From an uncultured Erwinia sp. (GTDB lineage Bacteria > Pseudomonadota > Gammaproteobacteria > Enterobacterales > Enterobacteriaceae), in NCBI GenBank assembly GCA_946221915.1, contig CAMIKG010000007.1, forward strand, positions 1 to 64,000: a DNA stretch of 64,000 nt. Direction: 5' to 3'. Position 1 is the stretch's first letter. Every line of letters starts with the position of its first letter. Shown in pieces: positions 43,410 to 51,787 of the stretch. A program made the position numbers and the translations under genes. A model generated the notes under the pieces. It was not told where the DNA came from and did not search any database. It was given only the letters and a program-made list of their open reading frames with translations.

Positions 43410-43434
43410 AAGGCGTGGGAATTAACACCGTGCC

Positions 43435-43545
43435 AGCACAGGGAAGATGGGCAGATCGGAAAGTCGCTTTTCGCCATCCCTGGCCGCTCGGCCCGCGCCG
43501 TCCTGGCGCGGGACGCTTTCCTCTTCTGCCCATATTCCCTGTGCT
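43435..43545 (-). repeat. Structured intergenic repeat, family A copy 2
   Basis: Minus-strand copy of the element at 125-230, lying between convergent selW-like and emtA. The core from AAAGCGTCCCGCGCCA through GGGATGGCG matches copy 1 with one missing base and a few changes. The outer stem, here extended by AGCA/TGCT pairs to about 21 bp with one mismatch, has a different sequence from copy 1 but still pairs, indicating compensatory change. Confidence 0.75.
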
Positions 43546-43583
43546 TCAACTTCAGGCGTCGTCTGACTAAAACCCTTTGAAAA

Positions 43584-44210
43584 TCAGATAGTGCGATACG
43601 CCGTCGTCACTTTCCATAAATAGCGTGGCGCCTGGGCCGCCGGATGTTTGTTCTGCACATGCTGGTAAAACTCATCTGGCGTCATGGCGTTAATCATGGC
43701 AATCGCCCGGTCACGGTCAGAGGAGAAGGTGCGCAGCAACGCGCCTGCCCCGTTGGCATAGGAGACAATGGTGGCGTAACGCAGGGTGTCCGGATTACGA
43801 ATGCCCGCCAGCTGCTGTGACTGCAGGATACGAATATAGGCGACGCCGATATCGATATTGCGCGCCGGGTCACGCAGTTCCTTGCTGCTCGGCTGGCCGC
43901 GTTTTCCCTGAGCGCGATAGACTTCACGCCCGGCAGTGGAGGCTTTGATTTGCATCAGACCAATGGCATTCGAACGGCTGATCGCCGCCGGATTGCCGCC
44001 GGATTCGACACTGATAATCGCACTAATCAGACGCTCATCCACACCATAGTGGCTGGCGGCGTCTTCGGTAAACAGAGACCAGGCGTGGGAAACTTTCTTC
44101 GGTGGCGCCTGGGTTAACGGTGTATTGGGTTGAGACGGCGTCTGCCGTGGGGACTCACTTGCGCATCCCGCCAGCAACAGCGCACATAACATCAGCGATC
44201 GGGTTTTCAC
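43584..44210 (-). CDS. emtA: Membrane-bound endo-type lytic murein transglycosylase EmtA
   Basis: Outer membrane lipoprotein cleaving glycan strands of peptidoglycan internally, family 1 lytic transglycosylase (SLT fold). 208 residues. Lipobox LLLAGC at residues 11-16, then a proline/threonine-rich linker. The catalytic glutamate is in IISVESGGNP, followed by SNAIGLMQIKAST and YANGAGALLRTFSSDR. The start is GTG at 44210 with AGAGAAG upstream. Divergent from ldcA, another murein-recycling enzyme; in E. coli both lie beside nhaP2 instead. Confidence 0.93.
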   Translation of the reverse strand: MKTRSLMLCALLLAGCASESPRQTPSQPNTPLTQAPPKKVSHAWSLFTEDAASHYGVDERLISAIISVESGGNPAAISRSNAIGLMQIKASTAGREVYRAQGKRGQPSSKELRDPARNIDIGVAYIRILQSQQLAGIRNPDTLRYATIVSYANGAGALLRTFSSDRDRAIAMINAMTPDEFYQHVQNKHPAAQAPRYLWKVTTAYRTI

Positions 44211-44422
44211 GCTTCTCTTTTCCTCGCAGCATTAGCCTGCGCTCAATCATACTGAGCCGTTTCAGGTTAAAAATTGCCGGTTATCTGAATTGCGGGGAAA
44301 ACAGTGTCCACTGGTGACTTCACACCCGTTTTTCGTCATCATCAGCACAGTTGTGACAACAGGATCAGGGAAAAGATTCCGCCCTCGTTGTCTGAAAAAT
44401 ATGCAAAGGGAGATTAGCGTCT

Positions 44423-45340
44423 ATGACTGGCCGACATTTTCATCTGGTGGCGCCATCGGGTTACTGCCATAACCAGCCTGCCGCACAGCGTGCTATTGCC
44501 TGGCTGGAGGCGCAGGGACATCAGGTCGATAACCGTGCGATCATCACTCGTCGCTTCCAGCGCTTTGCCGGGGAGGACGCTGACAGGCTGCAGGACATCA
44601 ATGCGCTCGCCACCCTCTCCCGGTTGCCGGATATCGTGCTGGCGGTGCGCGGCGGCTATGGCGCATCGCGCCTGCTGGAGCATATCAATTATCCGGCGCT
44701 GCAACATTTGCAGGGTAAACCGCTGGCGATTTGCGGCCACAGCGATTTCACCGCCCTGCAGCTGGCGCTGCTGACGCAAAGCGGCGTTATCACCTTTAGC
44801 GGGCCAATGCTGTGCGCGAATTTCGGCGCGGAACAGCTCTCCGATTTCACCCTGGACCACTTCTGGCGCGCAGTGACATCACCGCAGTTCAGCGTGGAAT
44901 GGCAAACCACTGCGCCGGATACCGGGATCAGCGGCCGGCTGTGGGGCGGCAATCTGGCGATGATCGCCTCGCTGGTGGGCACGCCTTGGCTGCCAGAGTA
45001 TGAGGACGGCATTCTGGTGATCGAAGATATTAATGAACATCCGTTCCGTACCGAGCGGATGCTGTTGCAGCTGCATCACAGCGGCATTCTGGCGCGCCAG
45101 CGGGCGATTATTACCGGCAGCTTTACCGGCGCCACGCTGAGTGATTATGACAACGGTTTTGATTTTGCCAGCGTCTGGCAAAACATACGTAAAATAACCG
45201 GGCTGCCGGTGGTAACTGGCCTGGCATTTGGTCACGATGCCGACACCGTGACCCTGCCGCTGGGCGCGCAGGCCCGTTTACGCGTCAGCCACGGCCACAG
45301 CGAACTGCAGCTGACAGGTCATCCGACGATCAGGCCGTAA
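44423..45340 (+). CDS. ldcA: Muramoyltetrapeptide L,D-carboxypeptidase LdcA
   Basis: Cytoplasmic serine peptidase that removes the terminal D-alanine from recycled murein tetrapeptides. 305 residues (304 in E. coli). Family S66: LVAPSGYC at the N-terminus, nucleophilic serine in GHSDFTALQ near residue 106-113, and the Glu/His residues in EDINEHPFRTERML and GLAFGHD. ATG 44423 is about ten bases after AGGGAG. It overlaps the GNAT gene at 45330 tail to tail by 11 bases. Confidence 0.95.
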   Translation: MTGRHFHLVAPSGYCHNQPAAQRAIAWLEAQGHQVDNRAIITRRFQRFAGEDADRLQDINALATLSRLPDIVLAVRGGYGASRLLEHINYPALQHLQGKPLAICGHSDFTALQLALLTQSGVITFSGPMLCANFGAEQLSDFTLDHFWRAVTSPQFSVEWQTTAPDTGISGRLWGGNLAMIASLVGTPWLPEYEDGILVIEDINEHPFRTERMLLQLHHSGILARQRAIITGSFTGATLSDYDNGFDFASVWQNIRKITGLPVVTGLAFGHDADTVTLPLGAQARLRVSHGHSELQLTGHPTIRP

Positions 45341-45749
45341 ACGCTTTCGTCAGGTAGTGACGCTGATGCTCGCGCGGATAGTTATCCAGCGAGAAGCGCA
45401 GCTGATACCCCAGTTTTTCATAGAACGGGCGCGCCTGAAAACTGGCGGTATCCACCTGCGCATAGATGCAACCGCGGGCGCGTGCTTCCTGTTCCGCCGC
45501 CTGGATTAATTTGCTGCCAACGCCCTGCCCGCGCAGTTCCTCACCGACCCACAGCATATCGATGCGCAGCCAGTTGCCGGTGGTGGAGCCGGTCAGTCCC
45601 GCCAGTTTCTGCCCTTTTTCGTCACAGACAAACACCGCCAGCGGCTTAAGTTCAGCAATATTAATGTGTTTTGCATTAAAGGCATTCAGCCCGGCGCGGA
45701 TCTCGTCAAGATCCTGGTGGCTCGGCTTATCGGTCACACTGAGTTGCAT
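45330..45749 (-). CDS. GNAT family N-acetyltransferase
   Basis: Acetyl-CoA-dependent acetyltransferase, 139 residues, substrate unknown. The acetyl-CoA loop is RGQGVGSKLI near residues 75-84, followed by AEQEARARGC and the C-terminal FYEKLGYQ block typical of GNAT proteins. ATG 45749 has AAGGAG upstream. It resembles the product of 53004 over its whole length (LWV..., RGC, VDT..FQA..FYEKLGYQ, RHYL.K), so the two are paralogues. Its stop codon lies inside ldcA. Confidence 0.88.
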   Translation of the reverse strand: MQLSVTDKPSHQDLDEIRAGLNAFNAKHINIAELKPLAVFVCDEKGQKLAGLTGSTTGNWLRIDMLWVGEELRGQGVGSKLIQAAEQEARARGCIYAQVDTASFQARPFYEKLGYQLRFSLDNYPREHQRHYLTKAFTA

Positions 45750-45995
45750 ACAAGCTCCTTAAATCGCATGTAGCCAGCCATGATGCTGACTTTTTCACCA
45801 CAGGAAAACGCTTAGCGACTGTTTTCCCCAGCTATTTTTGACTGCCAGGGCGGCAGAAAAAAATATTTTCTCAGGAAAATTCTGATTAATGAAATTTAAG
45901 CTACTATTAATGAGCAAAAGTTGATCGATGGTAAAGCGCGAAAGCGCGCGGCGTCACAGGATCAAACCATGTCGGGTTGCCAGGAGGGAGTATAT

Positions 45996-46208
45996 ATGAA
46001 ACGACGTAATGTTAGTTCATCGAAAATTCAGACTGTAGCCTACGATACTGAGCAAAAAATGCTGGAAATCGAATTCCGCCAGCATGAAGTTTATCGCTAT
46101 CGCCATGTGCCGCTGACGGTGTTCCATCTGCTGATGGCCGCCCAGTCAAAAGGCCAGTTTTTTGCCGATAACATCAAGAACCAGTATCCGTTTTACCGTA
46201 TTATCTGA
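45996..46208 (+). CDS. KTSC domain-containing protein
   Basis: Small protein of the KTSC family (after the lysyl-tRNA synthetase C-terminal relative), 70 residues, likely nucleic-acid related but unproven. SSSKIQTVAYDTEQKMLEIE and YRYRHVPLTVFHLLMAA match the domain. The frame extends upstream to 45921, but ATG 45996 follows the excellent ribosome site AGGAGGGAG by five bases. Very basic N-terminus MKRRNVSSSK. Alone between the GNAT gene and dld. Confidence 0.88.
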   Translation: MKRRNVSSSKIQTVAYDTEQKMLEIEFRQHEVYRYRHVPLTVFHLLMAAQSKGQFFADNIKNQYPFYRII

Positions 46209-46218
46209 GCCAGACCAG

Positions 46219-46250
46219 TGACGCTGAGAGCCGCCTCGCTGTCAGCGTCA
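46219..46250. terminator. Hairpin after the KTSC gene
   Basis: TGACGCTGA / TCAGCGTCA perfect 9-bp stem with a 14-base loop, 11 bases after the stop, followed by TAATATTATC. Probable terminator of moderate strength. The rest of the gap to dld shows nothing further that I can name. Confidence 0.55.
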
Positions 46251-46476
46251 TAATATTATCATCCAGTTTCCAGCGGAGACGTAGCCAGGACGCTCCGCTA
46301 CCCCCTTCCTCCACTGGTTATTTCTGCTTGCTGCTGCGGCATCCTCACCACAATCCATTGAAAAAACAGCAAATGCCGGATTTGGCACCAGAATACCATT
46401 TTTCTGCCTCGCCGCCGGGTACAATGCGCTCAACATCGCACAATGACTATTTGACCGATTCAGGAGCAGTTTTCTC

Positions 46477-48171
46477 ATGGCAAAGCAGCAGGAGATTATC
46501 GCGCAGTTACAGGGGATTCTGGCAGACAATCAGTTGCTGACCAGCGACGATGATAAAGCTTACTACACCAAAGGATTCCGTGTCGGTAAGGGCCATGCGC
46601 TGGCGGTAGCTATCCCATCGACACTGATGCAACTCTGGCGGGTACTGCAGGCGTGCGTCGCCTGCGACACCATCATTCTGATGCAGGCCGCTAATACTGG
46701 CGTCACTGGCGGTTCAACACCGGACGGCAGCGATTACGATCGTGAGGTGATCATTATCAGCACCCGCCTGCTCAAAGGCGTGCAGGTGATTGATGATGCG
46801 CGCCAGGTTATCGCCCTGCCGGGCAGCACGCTGACTGAACTGGAGAATGCGCTAAAGCCGCATCATCGCGAACCGCATTCGGTGATTGGCTCCTCCTGTA
46901 TCGGCGCATCGGTGATTGGCGGCGTATGCAATAACTCCGGCGGATCGCTGATTCGCCGCGGTCCGGCATTCACCGAAAAATCGCTGTTTGCGCAAATCCT
47001 GCCTGATGGCAGCCTGACGCTGGTCAACCATTTAGGCATCGAGCTTGGCGACACGCCGGAAGAGATGATCTCCCGCCTGGAGCAGCAAAACTATACCACT
47101 GGCAGCGCCAGCGACTGGGAAGGCAAAATCTGGGCCGATGATTACGCCGCAGTACTGCGCGATGTCGATGCCGATACGCCTACCCGCTTTAACGGTAATA
47201 CCCAGTATCTGCACGACAGTTCTGGCAGCGCGGGGAAGATTGCCGTATTTGCCGTGCGTCTGGCCACCTTCGACGCCAGCGAAAGCACCAGCACCTTCTA
47301 TATTGGCACGAATGATGAGAGCGAACTGGTGGCGCTGCGTCGCCTGTTGCTGGAAAATCTGCAGGAGCTGCCGTTGCAGGCGGAATATATCCACCGTAAC
47401 GCTTTCGACCTCACCGTGCGCTATGCCAAACATATGTACTGGGCGATCGGCCACCTCGGCCCGGAATCCATTCCGGCGCTGATGGCAGGCAAAGCGAAAT
47501 GGGATGTGCGGGTGAAACGCGCGCGTATTCTGCCGCTGAACTTTGTTGATAAGACACTGCAGCTGGTCAACCGCATCACGCCCAAAATGGTGGCAAAACG
47601 CATCCTCGACTACCGCGATCGTTATGAACACCATCTGATGATTAAAGCAGAGGCCGGTCACGCCGCCCAGCTGCAGCAGCTACTGCATGACTTTTTTGCC
47701 CAACAGCGCGGTGAGTTTTTTCTGTGCGACAAGCGTGAAGAGAAAGATGCGTTTCTGGTGCGTTTTGGCGTCGGCGGCTGCACCGTTTCTTACTGCGACT
47801 ACTTCGGCATCAACCCTGACCAGCGTCTGATCGCATTTGATGTCGCGCTGCGTCGTAATGACAGCCAGTGGCGTATCGACTTACCGCCGCATTTGCAGGC
47901 GCAGGTGCAGGAAGACTCCTGCTGTGGCCACTTCTTCTGCTTTGTGAATCATCAGGATTATATTCTGAAACCCGGCGTGGATGCGGAGACGTTTAAACAC
48001 GAGGTACTGGTCTATCTGGATCAGCGCGGCGCGCGCTATCCGGCGGAACATAATGTGGGTCATCTGTACCATGCTTCCCACGATTACGAGCAGCATATGC
48101 GCCATCTCGATCCGACCAACAGCTGTAATCCGGGGATTGGTAAAACCAGTAAGAGAAAATTCTGGCAGTAA
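46477..48171 (+). CDS. dld: Quinone-dependent D-lactate dehydrogenase
   Basis: Peripheral membrane flavoenzyme oxidising D-lactate to pyruvate and reducing quinone. 564 residues (571 in E. coli). The FAD-binding domain shows IILMQAANTGVTGGSTP and HSVIGSSCIGASVIGGVCNNSGGSL; the membrane-binding insert lies in the middle, and the C-terminus contains YPAEHNVGHLYHA and DPTNSCNPGIGKTSKRKFW. The N-terminus lacks the short extension of E. coli Dld. ATG 46477 has CAGGAG upstream. Monocistronic. Confidence 0.95.
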   Translation: MAKQQEIIAQLQGILADNQLLTSDDDKAYYTKGFRVGKGHALAVAIPSTLMQLWRVLQACVACDTIILMQAANTGVTGGSTPDGSDYDREVIIISTRLLKGVQVIDDARQVIALPGSTLTELENALKPHHREPHSVIGSSCIGASVIGGVCNNSGGSLIRRGPAFTEKSLFAQILPDGSLTLVNHLGIELGDTPEEMISRLEQQNYTTGSASDWEGKIWADDYAAVLRDVDADTPTRFNGNTQYLHDSSGSAGKIAVFAVRLATFDASESTSTFYIGTNDESELVALRRLLLENLQELPLQAEYIHRNAFDLTVRYAKHMYWAIGHLGPESIPALMAGKAKWDVRVKRARILPLNFVDKTLQLVNRITPKMVAKRILDYRDRYEHHLMIKAEAGHAAQLQQLLHDFFAQQRGEFFLCDKREEKDAFLVRFGVGGCTVSYCDYFGINPDQRLIAFDVALRRNDSQWRIDLPPHLQAQVQEDSCCGHFFCFVNHQDYILKPGVDAETFKHEVLVYLDQRGARYPAEHNVGHLYHASHDYEQHMRHLDPTNSCNPGIGKTSKRKFWQ

Positions 48172-48178
48172 TGAGAAG

Positions 48179-48209
48179 CTGACGGCAGCGGCCTCGCCGC
48201 CGCCGTCAG
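48179..48209. terminator. GC-rich hairpin between dld and ygdI-like gene
   Basis: CTGACGGC-A-GCGGC and GCCGC-C-GCCGTCAG form a 14-bp stem with one mismatch and a CTC loop, directly between two convergent genes. No T-run follows. Confidence 0.5.
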
Positions 48210-48214
48210 GTCAG

Positions 48215-48436
48215 TTAGTCAAACTCAGACAGCTCTTTAATTTCGTTACGGTTAATCTGCTGAACCGTGCCCTTCTCATCCTTGTAGGTGATCATCCCGG
48301 TGTCATCATCAATTTGCGGTTTGCCGCTGGCGACAATGGTTTTACCATCCTGCGTATGCATCACATAGTCGCTGGCACAACCGGTCAGCAGCAGGCCCAG
48401 CGCCAGTGCCGAGGTGGCAAAAATAATCTTTTTCAT
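48215..48436 (-). CDS. YgdI/YgdR family lipoprotein
   Basis: Small lipoprotein of 73 residues with unknown role. The signal peptide ends in the lipobox LLLTGC (Cys20), followed by SDYVMHTQDGKTIVASGKP and DDDTGMITYKDEKG, which define the family. ATG 48436 has AAGGGAG upstream. E. coli has two such genes, ygdI and ygdR; this one is closer to the ygdI pattern QQINRNEIKEL, but orthology cannot be settled. Confidence 0.9.
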   Translation of the reverse strand: MKKIIFATSALALGLLLTGCASDYVMHTQDGKTIVASGKPQIDDDTGMITYKDEKGTVQQINRNEIKELSEFD

Positions 48437-48531
48437 GTTATTCGCTCCCTTTCTTAGCTCCTTCTATAGTTAAGCACATGGCAGGCGTGTCGCTGCGTTT
48501 TACGGACAACTCTGAACAGGCGGGAGATCAG

Positions 48532-48852
48532 GTGAGGAAAATCACAGGCATAGGTGTGGCGCTGCTGCTTTCCGGCTGTGCATTAAAGCAGTACCCGCAG
48601 GCACAGGAAGTCAGCCCGGTGCAGGCAAGCAGTCTTGATTGTCCGGCTATTGAGGACGAAATTGCCCGCACGCACGAAATAGAGCAGGAAATCGCGCGTA
48701 AGGGTTCGTTTGACGGGCTTACGGTGCTGGGGTTTGTCGGTGATTTGGGTATTGGCAATGGCGTCGCCAAATACCGCGCCAGCAAGAAAGCGCAGGACAG
48801 ACTGGCACAACTTGAAGCACTGAAAGCGCAAAAATGTCCGGCGAACGGTTAG
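48532..48852 (+). CDS. Putative small lipoprotein
   Basis: Not recognised. From GTG 48532 the product has 106 residues: a short basic start MRKITGIGV, a hydrophobic segment and the lipobox LLLSGC, then a Gln- and Glu-rich soluble part with two further cysteines and a glycine-rich middle (GLTVLGFVGDLGIGNGVAK). GGGAGA lies five bases upstream of the GTG. An in-frame ATG at 48478 would bury the signal sequence and is disfavoured. The 3' end overlaps the next gene on the other strand by four bases. Confidence 0.7.
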   Translation: MRKITGIGVALLLSGCALKQYPQAQEVSPVQASSLDCPAIEDEIARTHEIEQEIARKGSFDGLTVLGFVGDLGIGNGVAKYRASKKAQDRLAQLEALKAQKCPANG

Positions 48853-49040
48853 CTGTCGCCCTCTTCCGCCGCCACTTCCGCGGCCACCAGCATCAGCGCC
48901 AGACCGGCGTCTTCTGCGGCGAACTGCCCCATCGCGTCACGAATGGCGCTGACGCAGCCGTGGATCCGCGACTGCTGTTCTGCTGGCAGTGAGGCTACGC
49001 CATTACGGATAATCATTAAACTTGCTTCTTCTTCTCTCAT
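48849..49040 (-). CDS. Hypothetical small helical protein, 63 aa
   Basis: Not recognised. From ATG 49040 (MREEEASLMIIRNG), with GGGAG eight bases upstream, the product has 63 residues, is acidic and alanine-rich, and probably folds as two or three helices (AAEDAGLALMLVAAEVAAEE). Upstream in-frame ATGs (49073, 49058) lack a ribosome site. Convergent with the lipoprotein gene at 48532, four-base overlap. Confidence 0.55.
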   Translation of the reverse strand: MREEEASLMIIRNGVASLPAEQQSRIHGCVSAIRDAMGQFAAEDAGLALMLVAAEVAAEEGDS

Positions 49041-49239
49041 TCCGTTGCTCCCTGTCATGATGATTGCGCACACGGTATTGAGAATACCTTTTCCCTTGCC
49101 GGGCCGTCATCAATTATCCGCGTTAATGTTTGTCCCCGCCCGTGCGAACCAAAGACTGGCTCTGCTACAGCGCCGTTTCTGCACTACGCTTTAAAACAGG
49201 GATGTGAGGGGAACATTTGGCTTAAAGGGTATGAATAAG

Positions 49240-49578
49240 ATGAAAACGCAGTTGAAGGCCGGTATCGCCGCCAGCGTACTGCTACTGGCGGGCTGTGCAG
49301 CGGATTATCAGGGAAAGGAGTGCGCCGGGCAGGTGCAGAGTTTGTCAGGTGTGCCACTGGGTCAGACGCAGGCGCTGATCGTGGATCGTTTTAATTCATT
49401 CTCCGTCACCACTGCTCAGGGCACCATTCACAGCGGTACACTGCACAGCAACGATCGGCGTATATACCTGCCTTCAGCTGTCACGCGTGAAGGCTATCTC
49501 GCCCAGCGATTATCCGACAACCGTTTTTGCCTGATCAATGCACCGCAGGATCAAGTGGTCACCTACCAATGCCACTAA
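49240..49578 (+). CDS. Putative small lipoprotein, 112 aa
   Basis: Not recognised. A classical lipoprotein signal, MKTQLKAGIAASVLLLAGC, is followed by a mature part of about 93 residues with two more cysteine pairs (KECAG, RFCLIN, YQCH) and several beta-like stretches. ATG 49240 is ten bases after AAAGGG; ATG 49231, three codons earlier in frame, is the alternative. Third small gene in a row of orphans here. Confidence 0.7.
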   Translation: MKTQLKAGIAASVLLLAGCAADYQGKECAGQVQSLSGVPLGQTQALIVDRFNSFSVTTAQGTIHSGTLHSNDRRIYLPSAVTREGYLAQRLSDNRFCLINAPQDQVVTYQCH

Positions 49579-49705
49579 GCCGTTTACCTGCTATGCAGCA
49601 GCCATCAGATGCAGCAAGCGGGAGAGCCAGCGCTGGGTAGTGGAAATGGTCGTCCAGTGTACACCGGACGAGTTATCTGGCTCTGTCAGTCAGCACGCTG
49701 ACGCT

Positions 49706-49873
49706 CTATTGGCCGGGCAGCCTGGGGGTGACGGCGGCGGAACGAGACAGTGCAGGCAGTAAGGTGGCGTTACGCGCCCCGGTAAAATGGGAAACCATTT
49801 CACTCTGTTGGTTTTTTGTTTCCACCGACGCTAACGGTGGTAACACTGGCAAAGTGCGACTGATCGTCGTCAT
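49706..49873 (-). CDS. Possible small protein, 55 aa
   Basis: A short frame below the usual size limit: ATG 49873-49871 preceded by GATGGAG six bases upstream, 55 codons, stop TAG at 49706. The product is rich in Thr, Pro, Ser and Leu (MTTISRTLPVLPPLASVETK at the start, ending PRLPGQ). No recognised family, no membrane segment. The surrounding gap 49579-49993 has no better candidate on either strand. The good ribosome site is the main support. Confidence 0.4.
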   Translation of the reverse strand: MTTISRTLPVLPPLASVETKNQQSEMVSHFTGARNATLLPALSRSAAVTPRLPGQ

Positions 49874-49993
49874 AACAAACTCCATCTCGTTATTGATTAC
49901 GGTTGTAAAGCGTTATCACCGTAGCAGACGCTCCCTGCAGCGAATACCATTTTCCGCTCACTTCCCGCCGCTCAGGGCGGGAAGGAAGGTGCG

Positions 49994-50425
49994 TTAATTT
50001 TCCAGCTGATACTCCAGCGTAATCTCTGCTTTCAGCAGTTTCGACACCGGGCAACCGGCTTTCGCCTGCTGGATCAACTCATCAAATTTGCCTTTGTCGA
50101 TACCCGGCACTTTCACCTTGCTGTTCAGCGCCACGCCAGTAATGGCAAATCCGTCATCGACCTTATCCAGCGACACGACTGCAGTCGTATCGATACTCTC
50201 CGGCACATGTCCTGCTTCGCCCAGAATCAGTGACAGCGCCATCGAAAAGCAGCCGGCATGCGCGGCGCCGATTAATTCCTCCGGGTTGGTGCCGGCTTTA
50301 CCCTCAAAACGGGTATTAAAGCCATAGGGCTGATCCTTTAACGCCCCGCTCTCCGTCGAAATCAGGCCTTTCCCTTTTTTGATATCGCCCTGCCAGTGTG
50401 CCTGTCCTTTTTTATGGATGGTCAT
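49994..50425 (-). CDS. osmC: Organic hydroperoxide reductase OsmC
   Basis: Thiol peroxidase of the OsmC/Ohr family, osmotically and stationary-phase induced in E. coli. 143 residues. The two redox cysteines are Cys59 (HAGCFSMAL) and Cys125 (AGCPVSKLL). ATG 50425 has GGAGGA upstream. Single gene; the long non-coding side lies downstream. Confidence 0.96.
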   Translation of the reverse strand: MTIHKKGQAHWQGDIKKGKGLISTESGALKDQPYGFNTRFEGKAGTNPEELIGAAHAGCFSMALSLILGEAGHVPESIDTTAVVSLDKVDDGFAITGVALNSKVKVPGIDKGKFDELIQQAKAGCPVSKLLKAEITLEYQLEN

Positions 50426-50454
50426 GCGTCCTCCGGTTCGTTTTGAGTGAACCT

Positions 50455-51675
50455 TCAGTATAGTGACTTTTCCGTATCCTGCCGGGCAGCGGCTTCCGCA
50501 CGCGGACGCAACGCCGTGAAGATAGTCAGTGCGGCAACCAGTAAAACGACGCCACTGACCAGGAACACCTGCTTAATACCGCCCAGCGTAAAGATCACCC
50601 CGCCAGCCGCTGCGCCGAGCGTTATCGCCAGCTGTACTGCGGCGACCAGCAGACCACCGCCGCTCTCGGCATCATCCGGCATCGTACGTGTGACCCAGGT
50701 CGACCAGCTGACCGGTACCCCGCCAAACGCCATCCCCCACAGCGCGATCAGCACAGTGTCCGTCACCAGCGACGAGCCCAGCAGCGCCAGACCGATCCCC
50801 AGCGCGCCCATCACCAGCGGCATCAGGATCAACATCAGTTGCAGATTGCGCGCCAGCAGCATACCGGCCAGCATCGTGCCTGCCACATTCGCCACGCCAA
50901 ATGCCAGCAACACCAGCGACAGTTGCTGCGCGCCAGCGCCGGTCACCTGTTCAAGGAACGGCCGCAGGTAGGTGAAGAAGGCAAAATGCCCGGAGAAGAC
51001 CAGCAGTACCGCGCCCATCGCCAGCTGGATGCTGCGCCGTTTCATCAGGCGGAAAAAGTGCCCTGCGTTGCCGGAGGCATCGGGCGCCATCGCCGGTAAG
51101 GTCACCAGTTGCCAGATAAGCGTTAAGGTGCCAAATGCAGCGGCGAGCAGGAAGACATTGCGCCAGCCAATCAGCTCGCCAAAATAGCTGCCCAGTGGCG
51201 CAGCGGCGATGGTAGCCAGTGAACCGCCGCTGTATATCAGTGACAGCGCACGCGCCACCTGCGCTGGCGGCACCAGACGCATTGCAGTGGCTGCCGAAAG
51301 CGTCCAGAAACCACCAATCGCCACGCCGAGCAACACGCGTCCTGCCAGCACAAATGACAGCTGCGGCGCAAACGCCACCAGTAAATTAGACACCACCAGC
51401 AACAGCGACAGCGCCAGCAGTACCCGGCGGCGATCGATATGGCGCGTGGCGCTGACGCCCAGCAGACTGGTCACCAGCGCTACGGCGGCGGTCATGGTCA
51501 CCGCCTGCCCGGTCACGCCCTCATTGACGCCAAGGCTCTCAGCCATTGGCGTCAGCAAACTGGCGGGCAGGAATTCAGCAGTAATCAGGCTGAATACCCC
51601 CAGCGTCAGGGAAAATACCGCCCCCCAGGCGGGTAGCTGCGCGCCAGTGGCGTTACGTTGCTCAACAGGTTTCAT
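50455..51675 (-). CDS. MFS transporter, NepI/AraJ-like efflux family
   Basis: Twelve-helix major facilitator, 406 residues. It resembles E. coli NepI, a purine ribonucleoside exporter, in the N-terminal LITAEFLPASLLTPMAESLG, in GRVLLGVAIGGFWTLSAATAMRLVPP, in GELIGWRNVF and in VSWSTWVTRTMPD. Substrate identity is inferred only. Divergent from an AraC-type regulator at 51788 with a 112-base shared promoter region, so regulation by that protein is likely. The first residues MKPVEQRNATGAQ precede helix 1. Confidence 0.87.
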   Translation of the reverse strand: MKPVEQRNATGAQLPAWGAVFSLTLGVFSLITAEFLPASLLTPMAESLGVNEGVTGQAVTMTAAVALVTSLLGVSATRHIDRRRVLLALSLLLVVSNLLVAFAPQLSFVLAGRVLLGVAIGGFWTLSAATAMRLVPPAQVARALSLIYSGGSLATIAAAPLGSYFGELIGWRNVFLLAAAFGTLTLIWQLVTLPAMAPDASGNAGHFFRLMKRRSIQLAMGAVLLVFSGHFAFFTYLRPFLEQVTGAGAQQLSLVLLAFGVANVAGTMLAGMLLARNLQLMLILMPLVMGALGIGLALLGSSLVTDTVLIALWGMAFGGVPVSWSTWVTRTMPDDAESGGGLLVAAVQLAITLGAAAGGVIFTLGGIKQVFLVSGVVLLVAALTIFTALRPRAEAAARQDTEKSLY

Positions 51676-51787
51676 CTATGACATCTCGTTAGTTCGACAA
51701 TGATCACAGCGTAAAAGTCAGTCGCCGGATGGTCTATGATGTAAAATCCGTAATTATTGATTATTCGTCCGGACGGGAGGCAGCACG

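Noticed and set aside
46260..46310. AGCGGAG/CTCCGCT pairing near 46270-46302, looking like a third family B copy
   Set aside because: The conserved core of family B is absent and the stem is short, so it is not counted as a copy.
49728..49997. 89-codon plus-strand frame in the gap before osmC
   Set aside because: No ribosome site, composition unlike a protein, runs into the osmC 3' end. The minus-strand 55-codon frame is the better candidate.
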